Below, in pieces: positions 34,694 to 45,950 of a stretch of 64,000 bases of DNA. Numbering within the stretch: the first letter of the stretch is position 1; each line of letters starts with the position of its first letter. This DNA is from Agaricus subrufescens (Eukaryota; Basidiomycota; Agaricomycetes; Agaricales; Agaricaceae): positions 310,001 to 374,000 of the forward strand of contig CM057062.1 of assembly GCA_029945375.1 (NCBI GenBank), read 5' to 3'. The translations under genes were made by a program, and so were the position numbers. Below the pieces are notes generated by a model, which made no database searches, was not told the DNA's origin, and saw only the letters and a list, made by a program, of their open reading frames with translations.

Positions 34694-34744
34694 GACTTAG
34701 AATGTAGACTGGTGGGGATCCGCCACCAATCTACATTCTAAGTC
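34694..34744. repeat. 22-bp inverted repeat (hairpin)
   Basis: The arms 34694-34715 and 34723-34744 (outer gacttagaatgtaga) pair at 21 of 22 positions around a 7-bp ggatccg loop. It could be a cruciform or RNA hairpin, or the trace of a small palindromic insertion. Nothing around it is coding. Confidence 0.8.
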
Positions 34745-36790
34745 AAATTAAGAATAAATTACATAGGCAGCAATGTTACTACAGGAAGCAAAGGTAAACG
34801 GAAATGAATCATGCACAAGACGAACTATTTAAAATACTGCTGGTTAGCTTAAAATTGCTGACACAAATTAGTCTAACTTAGCTTGTGCGCGAGTTTGACC
34901 GCAGTCGATCCATTATCGTGAGGAATAGGACTACCAGAGAAAATTGGTCAAGTAATCAGTAAAGGGTGTATGGTTCGTAGATAACGGGAGACTCACCGGA
35001 GTTACAGACCGGAATAACTGAGCCTGGGGGATAAAATGACCAAACGTCTATACATTTGAATAAGTCAATCGAAACCCTTTCACGCGGCACATTGAAATAA
35101 GTCAATTGAGTACCTTTCACGCGGTATGGCAGGAAATAAAACTGCTCAAAGCGAAGGTAAGAGACCGGCCGCACGTGAGAAAATTGTCAAAGATCAGCTT
35201 ACCGTGTATAAACCGATGACGCGTAGAATCCCTGTACGCACAGTATTTTTAGTAGAAAAGGTCGCATCTAGTAATGAAAATAGCTTACCATACAAAAGCG
35301 CAGTATCAAGCGTGACTGACAAACGGTATAATAAAGAAACTGATGTGCAACGGTGATCAAGGAAAGGGATCGGAGCATGGAAATGACGAGAGGGTTACCG
35401 GTGACGAGGACTCTGCTTTGTGCGTTACCAACTGAAACGCTGTCATACAAAGTATTTCAAGATATTAATCTGAGCACGAGGATATTGAACGGCACACCTT
35501 TGAGGAAAGAATGAAAGGAAGGCCCCGTGAAGTCGCGCAAAAAGCCCCCAGTCCCCAAGTCTCACAATGAGACATATCCCTCCGGTGCAGCGCACGCATC
35601 GTTGCCGATGAAAGCGGTTGACAAGTGGAGGTAGGCGGCATATGCCAACCATGTACCTTCGCATCGTGCTTGAAAAAGCGGGATGGGTGAAGGGAGTTCC
35701 AAACCTCTTTGCCCGTGGCCGACCCGCGCGAGATCTCCGTGTCACTCGTTGCATACCGCGGGCACTTGGCAATGCGCTAAGTTCGACGTTGACCAAGGTT
35801 GAAGACGGCAGAGGAGAGGAAACTAAGCGTGAAAAAAAGGTCACAATCACCTTATATTCACTTGATGGCAACGCTGATAGGGGGACAAAGATCTTGAAAT
35901 TGAATACCTGCGGGGATATTATTTGATTTTCGAGTATATAGCGCGTTTTCACCTGTTAAACTCCTGGATACTTGAAGGGAGGATCTTGAGGGAGGATCTT
36001 GAGTTAGCGTTGACAGACACAACCTTGAGTGGTGGTGAGTTTTGCTAGAGGAAGGAAGGGAGAGGGAAGGATTCCTGTCGGTAGAGGATGGTGCTGGTCG
36101 AATCGTACGATGGCAAACGTTGGCCAAGCAATACCAAATATGACAATTGACACGGCACCCCTGTAGAACGTGCACACGGTCTCTACAACGTGCACATGGT
36201 ACCCCTACTCTCAGTTGCTCCTATCATAGCGAATATATAGGAACAAGGGTGCAGTACCATAGTACTGCCCCTACACCATTCCTCTCCCCGCCACTCAATC
36301 AGTTCTCTCCCCGCCGTTCAGTCGACTCTCAATGATCATGAAGAAGGATTATCAGCCCGCCTCCTTATGCTCCTCTGCCAGCGCCTCTAATCAACAAGTC
36401 CTTGATTCTTCATGACGTCTTGCACATGCCGATTCCTCTCGTATCCCCTGACCACAAGAGTATGGCAGCAACCTCAGTTCCACATGTATGAACGTTTCAG
36501 GTACCGTATGTCCCCTATCAAATTTTACAGATTCGGCTTACCGTTCTCAACAGCACCAGGACGGTTAGTGTATCATTGGCCGCCGTGGCTCTTAAAATTG
36601 GCTGCCGAATTCTAGATGACAAAATCGTTCCCGGCATCAGAATTGCAATACTATTCCTGTGGTCAGAATTGCAATATCGTGCCGGCCGCAGAACTGTGTT
36701 ATCGATCAGACACCTCCTACACAGTACGGAAAATGGTATATATACGAAGGGAACTTCATCTGGCATTTCTCAATCCCTTGATAGCCAAAT

Positions 36791-39267
36791 ATGGACGACG
36801 GTAAGTAAAGAAATTCGAGCAAAAATGATATATACTAATCTTACCGTAGAATTGAATTCTCTTCAGCAAAAGGTTGATCAGGCTTTGGCAGTCGTGGCAA
36901 AGCTCGAGGCGGAAAAAACTGGTCTCGAGCAAGGCACAGCTCGTCGAGGGGCCACAGGTAAATGACTTGTTTTCGTCAATTCTTCATTCTCTGACAAGCT
37001 CTTTCCTCTCCTCCACTCCACCTCCACCCTCCCAGCCAAAATAGCAAAATTGCAACGTCGTATTCAGATAGCGAAATTGAACCAGGGTAAAGCGGAGAAA
37101 AAGCTGAAGGATACCTTAGTAAGTATCTTTTGGGTTGTATCTTCAGTCACTAACCTTTTTAAATAATAGTCTTTGCACGGACAGACCCTGCCGCAGACTG
37201 CAGACGATGTTCAGTCGGAAGACACAAACGTTGCAGAGCCGACATCGATGGTATGTTGCTATTCTTTGATGTTTGCGACTGCACAACTAACTTCATTAAG
37301 ATCAATATACCTCCTTTGGACATGGTTGGCGAAGGAATGGACCCGTCTTCAACGGTGTCCAACGTGGCCGCTGATAGCGCTGCACCACCGGAGTCTGCGA
37401 TCGATCCTCAGCTCTTGTTCACAGTTAGCGAGCCTTCGTTACCCCTCGAGCCGCCCACTACATCACCTCAGGCAGTACCTGAAACAGTGGGTCCCCTGAA
37501 TGCTCAACTTATTGCTCCCGGTAACCCAACTGTTCCGGCGTCGCCGTCTCCGCGTCTCTCTGGGCAGCCCTCGAACACCTTCAAGCGTATTGACAGTGGC
37601 GAGGACGACGAGGGGTCCGCTCCCGATCCCCCAACTGTTCCGGCGTCGCCGTCTCCGCGTCTCTCTGGGCAGCCCTCGAACACCTTCAAGCGTATTGACA
37701 GTAGCGAGGACGACGAGGGGTCCGCTCCCGATCCCCCAACTGTTCCGGCGTTGCCGTCTCCGCGTCCCTCTGAGCAGCCTTCGAACACCTTCAAGCGTAT
37801 TGACCGTAGCGACAGCGAGGACGACGAGGGGTCCTTGGCCAAGAATGGAAATATGTCTCTGATAACAACAGAAGATAGTATGTAGTTTGAATACCTCGAA
37901 GTCTTATGATGACTCACCTTTGTGATAGAAACAGAACTTCAACAGCAACTATTTGAGAGAAGGTTTTCCGTGGCCCAACCGCCTAAGAAAAGTGAGTTCC
38001 TTATGGATCAGCTATATATGCTTCAATGCTAATGATGGACTTTAGGGACCAAATACGTCGAGGTGTCCAATGACACTGGTAGTGAAGGAGATCCGGATAT
38101 TTTCGTCGACGAGGATGATGTCAAAGGCTCAATGGAGAAGGCCGGTCCGGCCAAGCCCGAGAAACAGATCAAACCTCCTGTTGCGGCACAACCTATGCCT
38201 CGCCCGACTGCTAACGATGTACAAGGATCCAAGGAGGGTACTATCTCAAAGGGAAAAGGTCGTGATGCGGCGGAGGGTGGGAAAAGGATGCGCGGAACTG
38301 TCTCAAAAGGAAAGGAGGTCTTGAGGACCAAAGATGCGCCTGAGGTGTTGGGGCCGAAGCAGGGTGCCAAAGATAAAGGCACTAAGGAAGGTGAGATAGC
38401 AACAATCATCTGATCAGCTACAGCTATCTAATCTCTGACCTCCATTTATAGACTATCACGCCTCCGAATTTTCCGTCGCCAAGGCTGCTCGTGTATCTAA
38501 GACATTGGCCGACCAAAGAACCCGGTTGGCAAATGAAGGTACTGTGATATTTTCCCTAAAATCTATCTGCCACTGACGTGGCGAGTGCAGTTGCTCACAG
38601 GCAGTTCGCTAAGGATTGGGTGAATGCACGATCCAAGGCGGAACGTCCACCACTCCCTCCCGGTATTGACCTTGTTCGATTCGACCCGGACTATCTTCCC
38701 GACGTCGCAACTGCTGATTACGATCTTGCTATCGAGTTGCTGTTCAATAACAGCAACAATTACCTTTGCATTCCTCATGTCAGATTGGACCGCAAGCTCG
38801 TTTCACACATCGACAATCTTGAGGGGCCTGTCAAAATTCGGGGGATAGAATTACCCCAAAATCAGAACCCTAACATCAAATCGGAGATTCCTCGCCCCCC
38901 TAAACATTTCCATTGCGGTTGCCATGAGAAAGTCGCCCTTGCCGGTTTCGTCATGTGGAAGACATGGACGGCCAAAACTGTTATTAACGGGCAGATGGTC
39001 GAAGAAGGGCTCCATAAGGATAAACCGTTCTCACCTCGTCAAGTTCTATTTATCTTGCAATTTTTAAAATCAATGTTTGGTTTCACCGTCAAAGATATGT
39101 TTATAGGTTCCGCTGATGACGATGAGGGTAGGAGAAAGAGAGCTCAGTTAATGAGGAAGGTGTCGGATCACTGTAATTATTCTCACTATGAACTTATAGG
39201 AGAAATAATCCCTGCGGATGAACGCATTCCGGTATTGGAAGAAGAACTGGAGGATGAGTGGATTTGA
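36791..39267 (+). CDS. Transposon-borne 676-aa protein of unknown function
   Basis: I do not recognise the family. Nine exons (36791-36800, 36850-36957, 37036-37118, 37170-37250, 37301-37877, 37929-37991, 38046-38390, 38452-38538, 38591-39267) join in phase from MDDELNSLQQKVDQ. The order of parts is: N-terminal coiled coil (about 1-65); a Pro/Ser-rich disordered region with three 35-residue repeats (about 170-275, motif SNTFKRIDSGEDDEG); an acidic then Lys-rich tract (SKGKGRDAAEGGKR); and a globular C-terminal domain of 225 residues with FDPDYLPDVATADYDLAIEL, HFHCGCHEKVALAGFVMW and FSPRQVLFILQFLKSMFGFT. The globular domain is encoded by one large exon. All junctions keep frame, so the gene appears functional. 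Its constant company with the transposase would mark it as an accessory mobility or silencing factor, but this is inference. Confidence 0.8.
37528..37842 (+). repeat. Three in-frame 105-bp coding repeats
   Basis: Copies start at 37528, 37633 and 37738. The first two are nearly identical; the third has drifted and has a short DRSDSE-type insertion. Each encodes 35 residues with a Pro-rich half and an acidic half. Because the unit is a multiple of three, expansion keeps the frame. Confidence 0.92.
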
Positions 39268-39439
39268 TGCATGGGTATGTTTGTTCACCTACTAGTATTA
39301 CGTTTATCACTAACAATCCTTGACTGCAGTCATTTATCGTTAGTTTACGGTGAACTGAGGAGTATCATTATATACTGTTTCAGTACTTTTTTTGTTTGAA
39401 TTAAATGACTTTGACTTGTGTTTGCGACAACCAGCTTGA

Positions 39440-41160
39440 CTGTACATATTATTATTATGACAGTACTATTGTACTGCTAGTTGAACCTAGTGCGGTACTG
39501 CAGTACTCCGACAGGGACAGTGTTGATACTCTCTATTGAGTGCAGGACAATACTACAGTACTGTCATGTCCTCGAGAGTGAGAGTAATACTATTATTATT
39601 TATTATGACTCTCACTCTGTAGGACTGCAGTACTATGCTGCACTCAATGGAGAGTATCATGATACTCCCATGTGTAGTACTACAGTATCGTGGTGCCTCA
39701 ACATTAATACTCTACGTGCTGAGGCAAACGCAATATGATGATACTACTATGCACTCAACATGTTAAATATATACTTACTCATGTAGTACTGCAGTACTAT
39801 TGTGCGCTCAACAGTATCACAATATCCTACCTGCTTGAGAGGGAGAGTACGTTGATACTCTCGCCGCCAGTTCACCATAGTACTGTGGTACTGCGGAAGT
39901 AGAGTACCGAAGTACTCTCCTCTCCGATGCGCTATAGTACTGTGGTACTAAAGAGCGAGTATCAAAGTACTCCCTCAGCCATTGTGCATTAGTACCACAT
40001 TACTACCGCCAAGAGTACTTTGATACTCTCGCCTCTAGTGCACCATAGTACTGTGGTACTAGAGAGGCAGAGTATCAAAGTACTCCCTCTGCCATTGCAT
40101 GATAGTACCACATTACTACCACCAAGAGTACTTTGATACTCTTGCCTCCGGTGCGCCATAGTACTGTGGTACTAGAGGCAGAGTATCAAAGTACTCCCTC
40201 TGTCGTTGTATGATAGAACCGCGTTACTACCACCAAGAGTACCTTGATACTCTTGCCTCCAGTGCGCTATAGTACTATGGTACTAGAGAGGCAGAGTATC
40301 AATGTACTCCCTATGCCGTTGCATGATAGTACCACATTACCACCACCAAGAGTACTCTGATACTCTTGCCTCCAGTGCGCCATAGTACTGTGGTACTAGA
40401 GGCAGAGTATCAAAGTACTCCCTCTGTCGTTGTATGATAGAACCACATTACTACCACCAAGAGTACCTTGATACTCTTGCCTCCGGTGCGCCATAGTACT
40501 GTGGTACTAGAGGGAGAGTATCAAAGTACGCCCTCTGCCATTGTATGATAGTACCACATTACTACCACCAAGAGTACCTTGATACTCTCGCCTCCGGTGC
40601 GTCATAGTACTGTGGTACTAGAGAGGCAGAGTATCAAAGTACTCCCTCTGCCGTTGTATGATAGTACCACATTACTACCGCCAAGAGTACTTTGATACTC
40701 TCTCATTGGGTGCACCATAGTACTCTGGTACTATATGTGGAGAGTACATCGATATTCTCTCCGCAGGTGCATGGTAGTACTGTAGTACTACCGTAGAGAG
40801 TACCATAATGCTTCCCCCGCTGAGGGTGCCACTGTATCTTTTGACTACAATCACCTGAGCATATAGGATATCATGATACCGCACCAAGGGCGGGAGTACT
40901 ATAGTACCATTGTTGATTAATCGCCTACAGTATAATGATACTCCTCGCGTGTGTATGAGTATTATGATACTGTGGTGTCTCTCTCGTGACAGTAACATAA
41001 CTCTTCCTGCTCTTTGTGGGACAGTACCCTGATACTCTGCCGTACAGTATCACAATACTCTTTGCAGGAAACCTTTGAATATCAAGGTATATCAAGGTAC
41101 GTCGTGACACTCTCCACATATAGATTTTCGAGTACTACTATCCTGAATACTACAGTACCG
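39440..41160. repeat. Right subterminal array of about 112-bp palindromic repeats
   Basis: From about 40020 to 40700 a unit of 111-113 bp repeats (gtgcgccatagtactgtggt landmarks at 40151, 40262, 40375, 40486 and 40598), with more diverged copies on both sides. Each unit holds dyads of the type agtactgtggtact and agagtactttgatactct. The unit is unrelated in length and order to the 133-bp left array but uses the same building principle: densely packed palindromes centred on gtac or gatac. Confidence 0.9.
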
Positions 41161-41176
41161 TGCAGCATCCGTATAT

Positions 41177-41270
41177 GGGGGCCGTGAGATTCAGACACAC
41201 GACCCCGCGTGAGGAGTTGTGACAACCGGTCGTGCGAAGCTTATGCGTCATTCGACCGTCCCTTGCCCCC
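41177..41270 (-). repeat. Right terminal inverted repeat
   Basis: Mirror of 26507-26597; the core 41178-41229 matches the left core at 51 of 52 bases. The outer 40 bp runs to the target duplication with gapped similarity. Confidence 0.85.
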
Positions 41271-41278
41271 AAGTACGC
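41271..41278. repeat. Right target-site duplication of KDZ element (aagtacgc)
   Basis: Exact copy of 26499-26506, directly outside the right terminus. Confidence 0.75.
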
Positions 41279-41371
41279 TTAATCAGTATGTGTGCTGAAA
41301 GCTTCTGGATTACAAAATGGATTTGAATTTCAATCTACACCGTGACGTTTAATATATTTAAAAACGCTGAA

Positions 41372-41745
41372 TTAGGAAACAGGCTTCTGTGCGATGAATG
41401 CACAATATCCGATATAGGTTCCTGGTGTAGCTTCACACCGCTTTGTAAGGTCCTCGACAAGAGCATCGTATTCCTCTCCGCTTGACACCAAACCCAGTCC
41501 ACCCTCCTGCCAGGCCCTTTGATGGCGGGAAAGAAACCCATGGCAGCCTTCAATCCTCTGATGCCATGTTCACCTGCCCAAGAACCCATTGGAAAATCCC
41601 GTTTATAGACGGTAATGTTTATGAAACCAGTTTCCTTAAGCCAGGATTGAAGATGGTCGGTAATATCCACCACAACATGTCGGAATTGGTGGGAAAATCT
41701 ATCTCTGATCATCCATGCGGTGTGGTCCCGTACTTCATTCAATGA
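41372..41745 (-). pseudogene. Truncated, frameshifted methyltransferase copy
   Basis: Only the 3' third of a methyltransferase like those at 42-48 kb remains. It begins at VRDHTAWMIRDRFSHQF, runs through VVVDITDHLQSWLKETGFIN and FPMGSWAGEHGIRGLK, then loses frame after AIKGP. A 4-bp deletion relative to the relatives explains this: the next frame resumes with EGGLGLVSSGEEYDALV and ends CAFIAQKPVS. The SAM-binding half is absent. It lies about 100 bp from the right end of the KDZ element. Confidence 0.9.
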
Positions 41746-42326
41746 ACTTCAAAGATAATAGCAACTCAGGCTCTTGACCACAAAATTGCTAGTGTCTCAC
41801 TCTAATACGATGCCATTATCTGCATGATGTCGAATATCCGTGACTAAATCAGCATGAGTCTCGCAACTTCTACCTGACTTCTACGTCTTTATCTTCCTTT
41901 ATGATCGGATTTGTTGCAGGGCAATGTCAATTTGACAGCTCTCATGCTGGAGATGGGCAGTTTAAAGAAACGAAAAGCGACTATCATATGGATCCGATTC
42001 AAGTGCCGATAGGCAAAGTCGGAAGATTGCCTTTGAGTCGTCTGCCCCGAACGGCATTATTAGGGCAAAGCGCTAGAGGGCTCATTCGTAATAAGCGAGT
42101 CGCCGGGTCGCGCCGGAGCCAGAGCCAGGGGAAACGTTCACGGTTCATCGAGCAAAATAAAGTAAGCCAAGAGTTGTGCTAGGTACTATATGCTTTGTGT
42201 CCTCCTGCCAAGACTCCCACCAGACCCTCACTTCTTGTGTTTAAAGCGTCTAAGGCCTTCATTTCTCATAGAGCACGCTCGTTATTCAAAGGAAAAATTA
42301 TGCATATTTGAAAAGTAGTGGCTAGA
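41746..42326. other. Gap without recognised gene
   Basis: Only a short plus-strand frame (41901-42182) without motif. Probably worn-out DNA between duplicated methyltransferases. Confidence 0.4.
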
Positions 42327-43336
42327 CTAGACAATAGGCTTCTGTGCGATGAATAGGTAGTACTCAACATAGCTTTCGGGAGTCGTATTGCAACGCGTCG
42401 TAAGGTCATTTACTAGAGCATCGTACTCCTCTCCATTAGATACTAAACCTAATCCGCCTTCTTCTAAAACAGGACCTTTAATGGCAGGAAAAAAATCCAT
42501 CAGAGCCTTCAGTCCCATGGTGCCGAGTTCACCGGCCCAAGAGCCCATCGGCAATACCCGTTTATGAACCGTCACATTAATGAAACCACATTCTTCGAGC
42601 CATAATTGGAGGTGGTCGGTGATGTCTATGACAACATGTCGGACTTCATGGCAAAATTTATCCCGGATCATCCATACTGTGTGGTCCCGGACTGCTTTTG
42701 AGGGCGATTTGACTGCCTGAGCGAGTTCGAAGAGTTGGACATATCCTCCTGGGATGAGGGTCCGATACATTTCGGACAGTGCAGCTTTCCATTGAGGAGC
42801 CTGAAGTGCAACCACCAAGAGGCGTTGGTTGATGAGAGTAAACATATTACTCCAATCATTGGGAAGTGAGGTGATAGAGTTTTGGGTAAAGGTTATGTTG
42901 GAAGGTGGATTTGACGGGAGCATCCGAGTCGAGATATCAACCCCGCGAAGGTTGATCGTCGGACGAAGTTCCTTGGCAAGAGAGAGCAACCAATGGCCTA
43001 AATTTCATCTATTCGTTATTTACGACTTGCGCACTTGAATCGAACACATACCCGAACCCGAACCACTTTCAAGAATAGTATCTCCGTCCTTCAAAGTTAC
43101 GGGTGCCCATATGAGTTTATTACCAAAACTCTGGTTTATTGCACAACTTTGTCCATCGAGGCTTGGGACAACAGACGAAAGCGTAAGCTATTAACTTGTT
43201 ACCACCAAAAAGTGTCTCACCGTTGTCTTTCTTCATCATCAGCCGGAAGCAAGTATTTGTAGTCAGAATTCTCTGAGACATAGTATCTTGCCGAGTGGAT
43301 TTCGGTAGGCAGGATGGGGGAAGCAAGTTGTGACAT
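42327..43336 (-). CDS. SAM-dependent methyltransferase, copy 1
   Basis: Class I methyltransferase with a Rossmann-like fold, broadly related to fungal LaeA-like and small-molecule methyltransferases; the substrate is unknown. Exons 43336-43221 (116 bp), 43161-43052 (110 bp) and 42997-42327 (671 bp) give 298 residues. Motif I (DTILESGSGSG) closes exon 2 with its last Gly split by the intron. RGVDIST follows as the acidic loop that binds the ribose, then SNITFTQNSITSLP, and YRTLIPGGYVQLFE corresponds to post-motif III. The C-terminus is GPVLEEGGLGLVSNGEEYDA then LFIAQKPIV. The N-terminal ARYYVSENSDYKYLLPADDE is shared by all copies. It is one of three intact tandem copies, all on the same strand. 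Confidence 0.9.
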
Positions 43337-43899
43337 GACTATTGGATTCGACAGATGTTCAATACCACGACTTTATAAAGTAGGTTGAAGGGTCGGTTAG
43401 AAGTGGATGTAATTTCAGGACGGTGTATCCATCATTCAAGCCGCTCTACCTGTACATACGATTTCATGGATTACATCTCGCCCTGAAGACTACGGACATT
43501 CGAGCTGCTCTCCTCTTCAGAAAATGATATTGGTTTACATCATACCCTTGACGCTGGGCTATAACGTGGCGCGGGTGTGATACGGAAGGCCTGAGAACAG
43601 GGTGTGGATGCCAAGAAGTGTAGCGAGGCGGAAGTTATTATTAACGTTTGTGAGGGCATTGTCGGTGCAAAGCTCAAATCACATAATTAATGTCACAGCG
43701 ACTCGGCTATCTTTATGTAACATTATGTCGTGTCGGGGACGCCGACCGATTATCTGTTTGTTGTTACATACAGAATAAAATCACATACAAACCAATTTAC
43801 GCTCAAGATGACGTGCATTTGGACTTTGATTGAACCACAAAGAACAATCTCAATGTCGTTCTTAGCGCTTCATTAGTCAACGCTATATATAGTTTGAGG
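43337..43899. other. Gap up to hAT-like element
   Basis: Promoter side of methyltransferase copy 1 plus unassigned intergenic DNA. No gene seen. The last eight bases (gtttgagg, 43892-43899) are the left target duplication of the element that follows. Confidence 0.45.
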
Positions 43900-44573
43900 T
43901 AGTGTTGTGCCGTTCCTGAACGGTTGATGAACTTCGTACTAATATAGTTCATCAACAGTTCATGAACCGTTCATATGCGCATGAACTTGCCTATGGCAGC
44001 AGTGATTATGTACAAGTAGAAAAAGCCAATATAAAACACGCAACCTGGCAACAAAATAAAAGTTTTCGGGCCAGCTCATTGAGTAGAATAATGTGTCTGG
44101 CTTGTCATTCATATCAGCATATAGCCGGTCAGCTGAATGCGCCAATCACGAATAAGGATTAGGTCAAATACTAGTAATCTATAACCGCTTGCTTGGATTG
44201 TCGTTCCTTCCTGTGTTCAAGTCTACTCTTTTGTTACTCCTAACATAGCCATCAAAACATTCTTGGCGTCGTAGCGTATGGTTCGAGATTTTCACCGTTG
44301 CTTACATGCTATACAATACGCTTTGCAATAATACAGTAATTAATCAACATACTTTGCCTGTGGTATACAGCTGATGAAGAGACAATGGTCTACCCTTCTA
44401 GACAGTATTTTGTTCGTATTTTCATGCGTGAGACACTGACATCATATGGTTCACGATGGGACTGATGGTTCATCGAACGTTCATCGTTCATCACTAGTTG
44501 ATGAACGGTTGATGAACGGTTCACTAACAACCGTTCATGAACGCTCCTGAGGTTCATGGACCGCACATCACTG
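43900..44573. mobile_element. Non-autonomous hAT element, 674 bp
   Basis: The left end tagtgttgtgccgttcc and the reverse complement of the right end (cagtgatgtgcggtcc) match the hAT-type CAGTG terminal consensus. The flanks are gtttgagg (43892-43899) and atttgagg (44574-44581), an 8-bp target duplication with one change, as expected for hAT. Subterminal regions on both sides are crowded with direct and inverted copies of ttcatgaacgg and gttgatgaacgg, which look like transposase binding sites. There is no transposase frame, so it depends on a partner elsewhere in the genome. Confidence 0.85.
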
Positions 44574-44581
44574 ATTTGAGG

Positions 44582-44944
44582 CTAAACTGTTTGACGTAAT
44601 TGTCATGATCGTTTTTGAACTTAACGTGCCGACAACCCGTTTCCCAGTGCCGTAGGTGGTATAACATCATGGTGAAGGAGGTCTTGGAAACGAGTAACTG
44701 TTTTTAGTCTTAACAGACAGGAAAGACGCAAGGCAGCGTGATACCTACTACCACGAGGAGATGCACTTCTCCCAGATTTGGGCTGGATGTAAATGAAGGT
44801 AAGTGTCCTCTCAGATCGGCTGATATTGCAGGCGCATAGCGTATTGTACAGCTATATTATTCTTGCTTTGGGAACCCTTATTTTCTCCCAGAACATCTTT
44901 TTCGTTATCACAGACCTTACGTACAAGCAGTTTTACACAACCGA
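44582..44944. other. Gap without recognised gene
   Basis: About 360 bp of 3' flank of the next methyltransferase copy. Nothing identifiable. Confidence 0.4.
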
Positions 44945-45950
44945 TTAGACAATAGGCTTTTGCGCGATGAATGCACAGTACTCGATATAAGTCTCAGGTG
45001 TAGCTTCACAACGCTCTGTAAGCTCATCGACCAGACTATCCCATTCCTCTTCGCTAGACACCATACCCAATCCACCTTCCTGCATAATCGGCATTTTAAG
45101 GGCGTGGAAGAATTCCATGCATGACTTCAACGACCGAGCGCCGTTTTCACCTGCCCAAGACCCCATAGGCCATCCTCGCCTATGAATCTCCACATCAATG
45201 AATCCACATTCTTCGAGCCAGGCTTGAAGGTGGTCATTGATGTCCATGACTACATGTTTGACTTCGATAGTTAATTTATTTCTCATAAAAAATGCTTTGT
45301 GCTCTCGGACTTCTTTTGAAGGTGATTTGGTTTGATGAGAGAGTTCGAAGAGTTGTACGTATCCCCCTGGTTTTAGTGTTCGGTACATTTCGGACAATGC
45401 AGCTTTCCATTGAGGGGCTTGAAGCGCAACCACCAAGAGGCGTTGGTTAATTAGAGTGAATGTGTTACTCCAATCCTTGGGGAGAGATGCGATAGAGTTT
45501 TGGGTGAAGGTTATGTTGGAAGGTGGATTTGAAGGGAGCATTCGTGTAGAGATGTCGATGCCCCGAAAGTTGATTGTAGGAGGAAGTGCCTTCGCAAGAG
45601 AGAGTAGCCAGTGACCTAATTGTTTGCTTGTTATTCAAGACCTTAATGCCCTTAAATCAGATGCGCACCCGAGCCGGATCCACTGTCGAGTAGGATGTCA
45701 CCATCTTTCAAAGTGACTGGCGCCCATATAAATCTGTTGTCAAAAATCTCGTGAACCGTCCGACTCTGCATGTCGAGGCTGGGTACAAGAAAAGCGTAAA
45801 TTACGGACTTCTAAATCAGCGAAAGGTATCTCACCGCACTCTCTCCTCTTCATCAGCGGGAAGCATATATTTATGATCAGAGAATTCCGAGACATAGTAT
45901 CTTGCTGGGTAGGCTTCAGCAGGCAAGGTGGGGGATTCAACCCGTAACAT
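44945..45950 (-). CDS. SAM-dependent methyltransferase, copy 2
   Basis: Paralogue of copy 1 with the same exon lengths (45950-45835, 45778-45669 and 45615-44945: 116, 110 and 671 bp) and 298 residues. It reads ARYYVSEFSDHKYMLPADEE, then motif I as DILLDSGSGSG split by the second intron, FRGIDISTRMLPS, LVVALQAPQWKAALSEMYRT and LKPGGYVQLFE. It is closest to copy 1 through the middle but has changed in the part likely to form the substrate lid (HKAFFMRNKLTIEVKHVV and IHRRGWPMGSWAGENG). That pattern fits divergence in substrate after duplication. No disabling change is visible. Confidence 0.9.

Larger units (their letters stand above)
33485..36790. other. 3.3-kb internal non-coding part of the transposon
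   Basis: No gene is supported. It contains a two-copy 100-bp tandem duplication (33755-33954), a 51-bp hairpin (34694-34744) and assorted gtac-type dyads near 36250. Opposed open frames at 34.2-34.6 and 35.4-35.9 kb have no motif and arginine-rich, low-complexity translations. Confidence 0.5.
26507..41270. mobile_element. Complete 14.8-kb KDZ-type DNA transposon
   Basis: Bounded by an 8-bp direct repeat and by inverted termini that match at 51 of 52 bases in their inner core (26546-26597 against 41178-41229) and more loosely outward to the ends. Inside, from left to right: a diverged then regular array of 133-bp palindromic repeats, a KDZ transposase gene on the minus strand, a divergent Cys-cluster/coiled-coil gene, about 3.3 kb of non-coding DNA, a 676-aa gene of unknown function, and a different 112-bp palindromic array. 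All three genes splice into full frames without stops, and the termini remain nearly identical, so the insertion looks young and possibly still mobile. It landed next to a decayed methyltransferase copy. KDZ elements (Kyakuja, Dileera, Zisupton) are a known expanded class in basidiomycetes. Confidence 0.88.

Noticed and set aside
35443..35952. 169-codon minus-strand frame in the transposon interior
   Set aside because: Arginine-rich, no motif, opposed by an equally open plus-strand frame; treated as chance.
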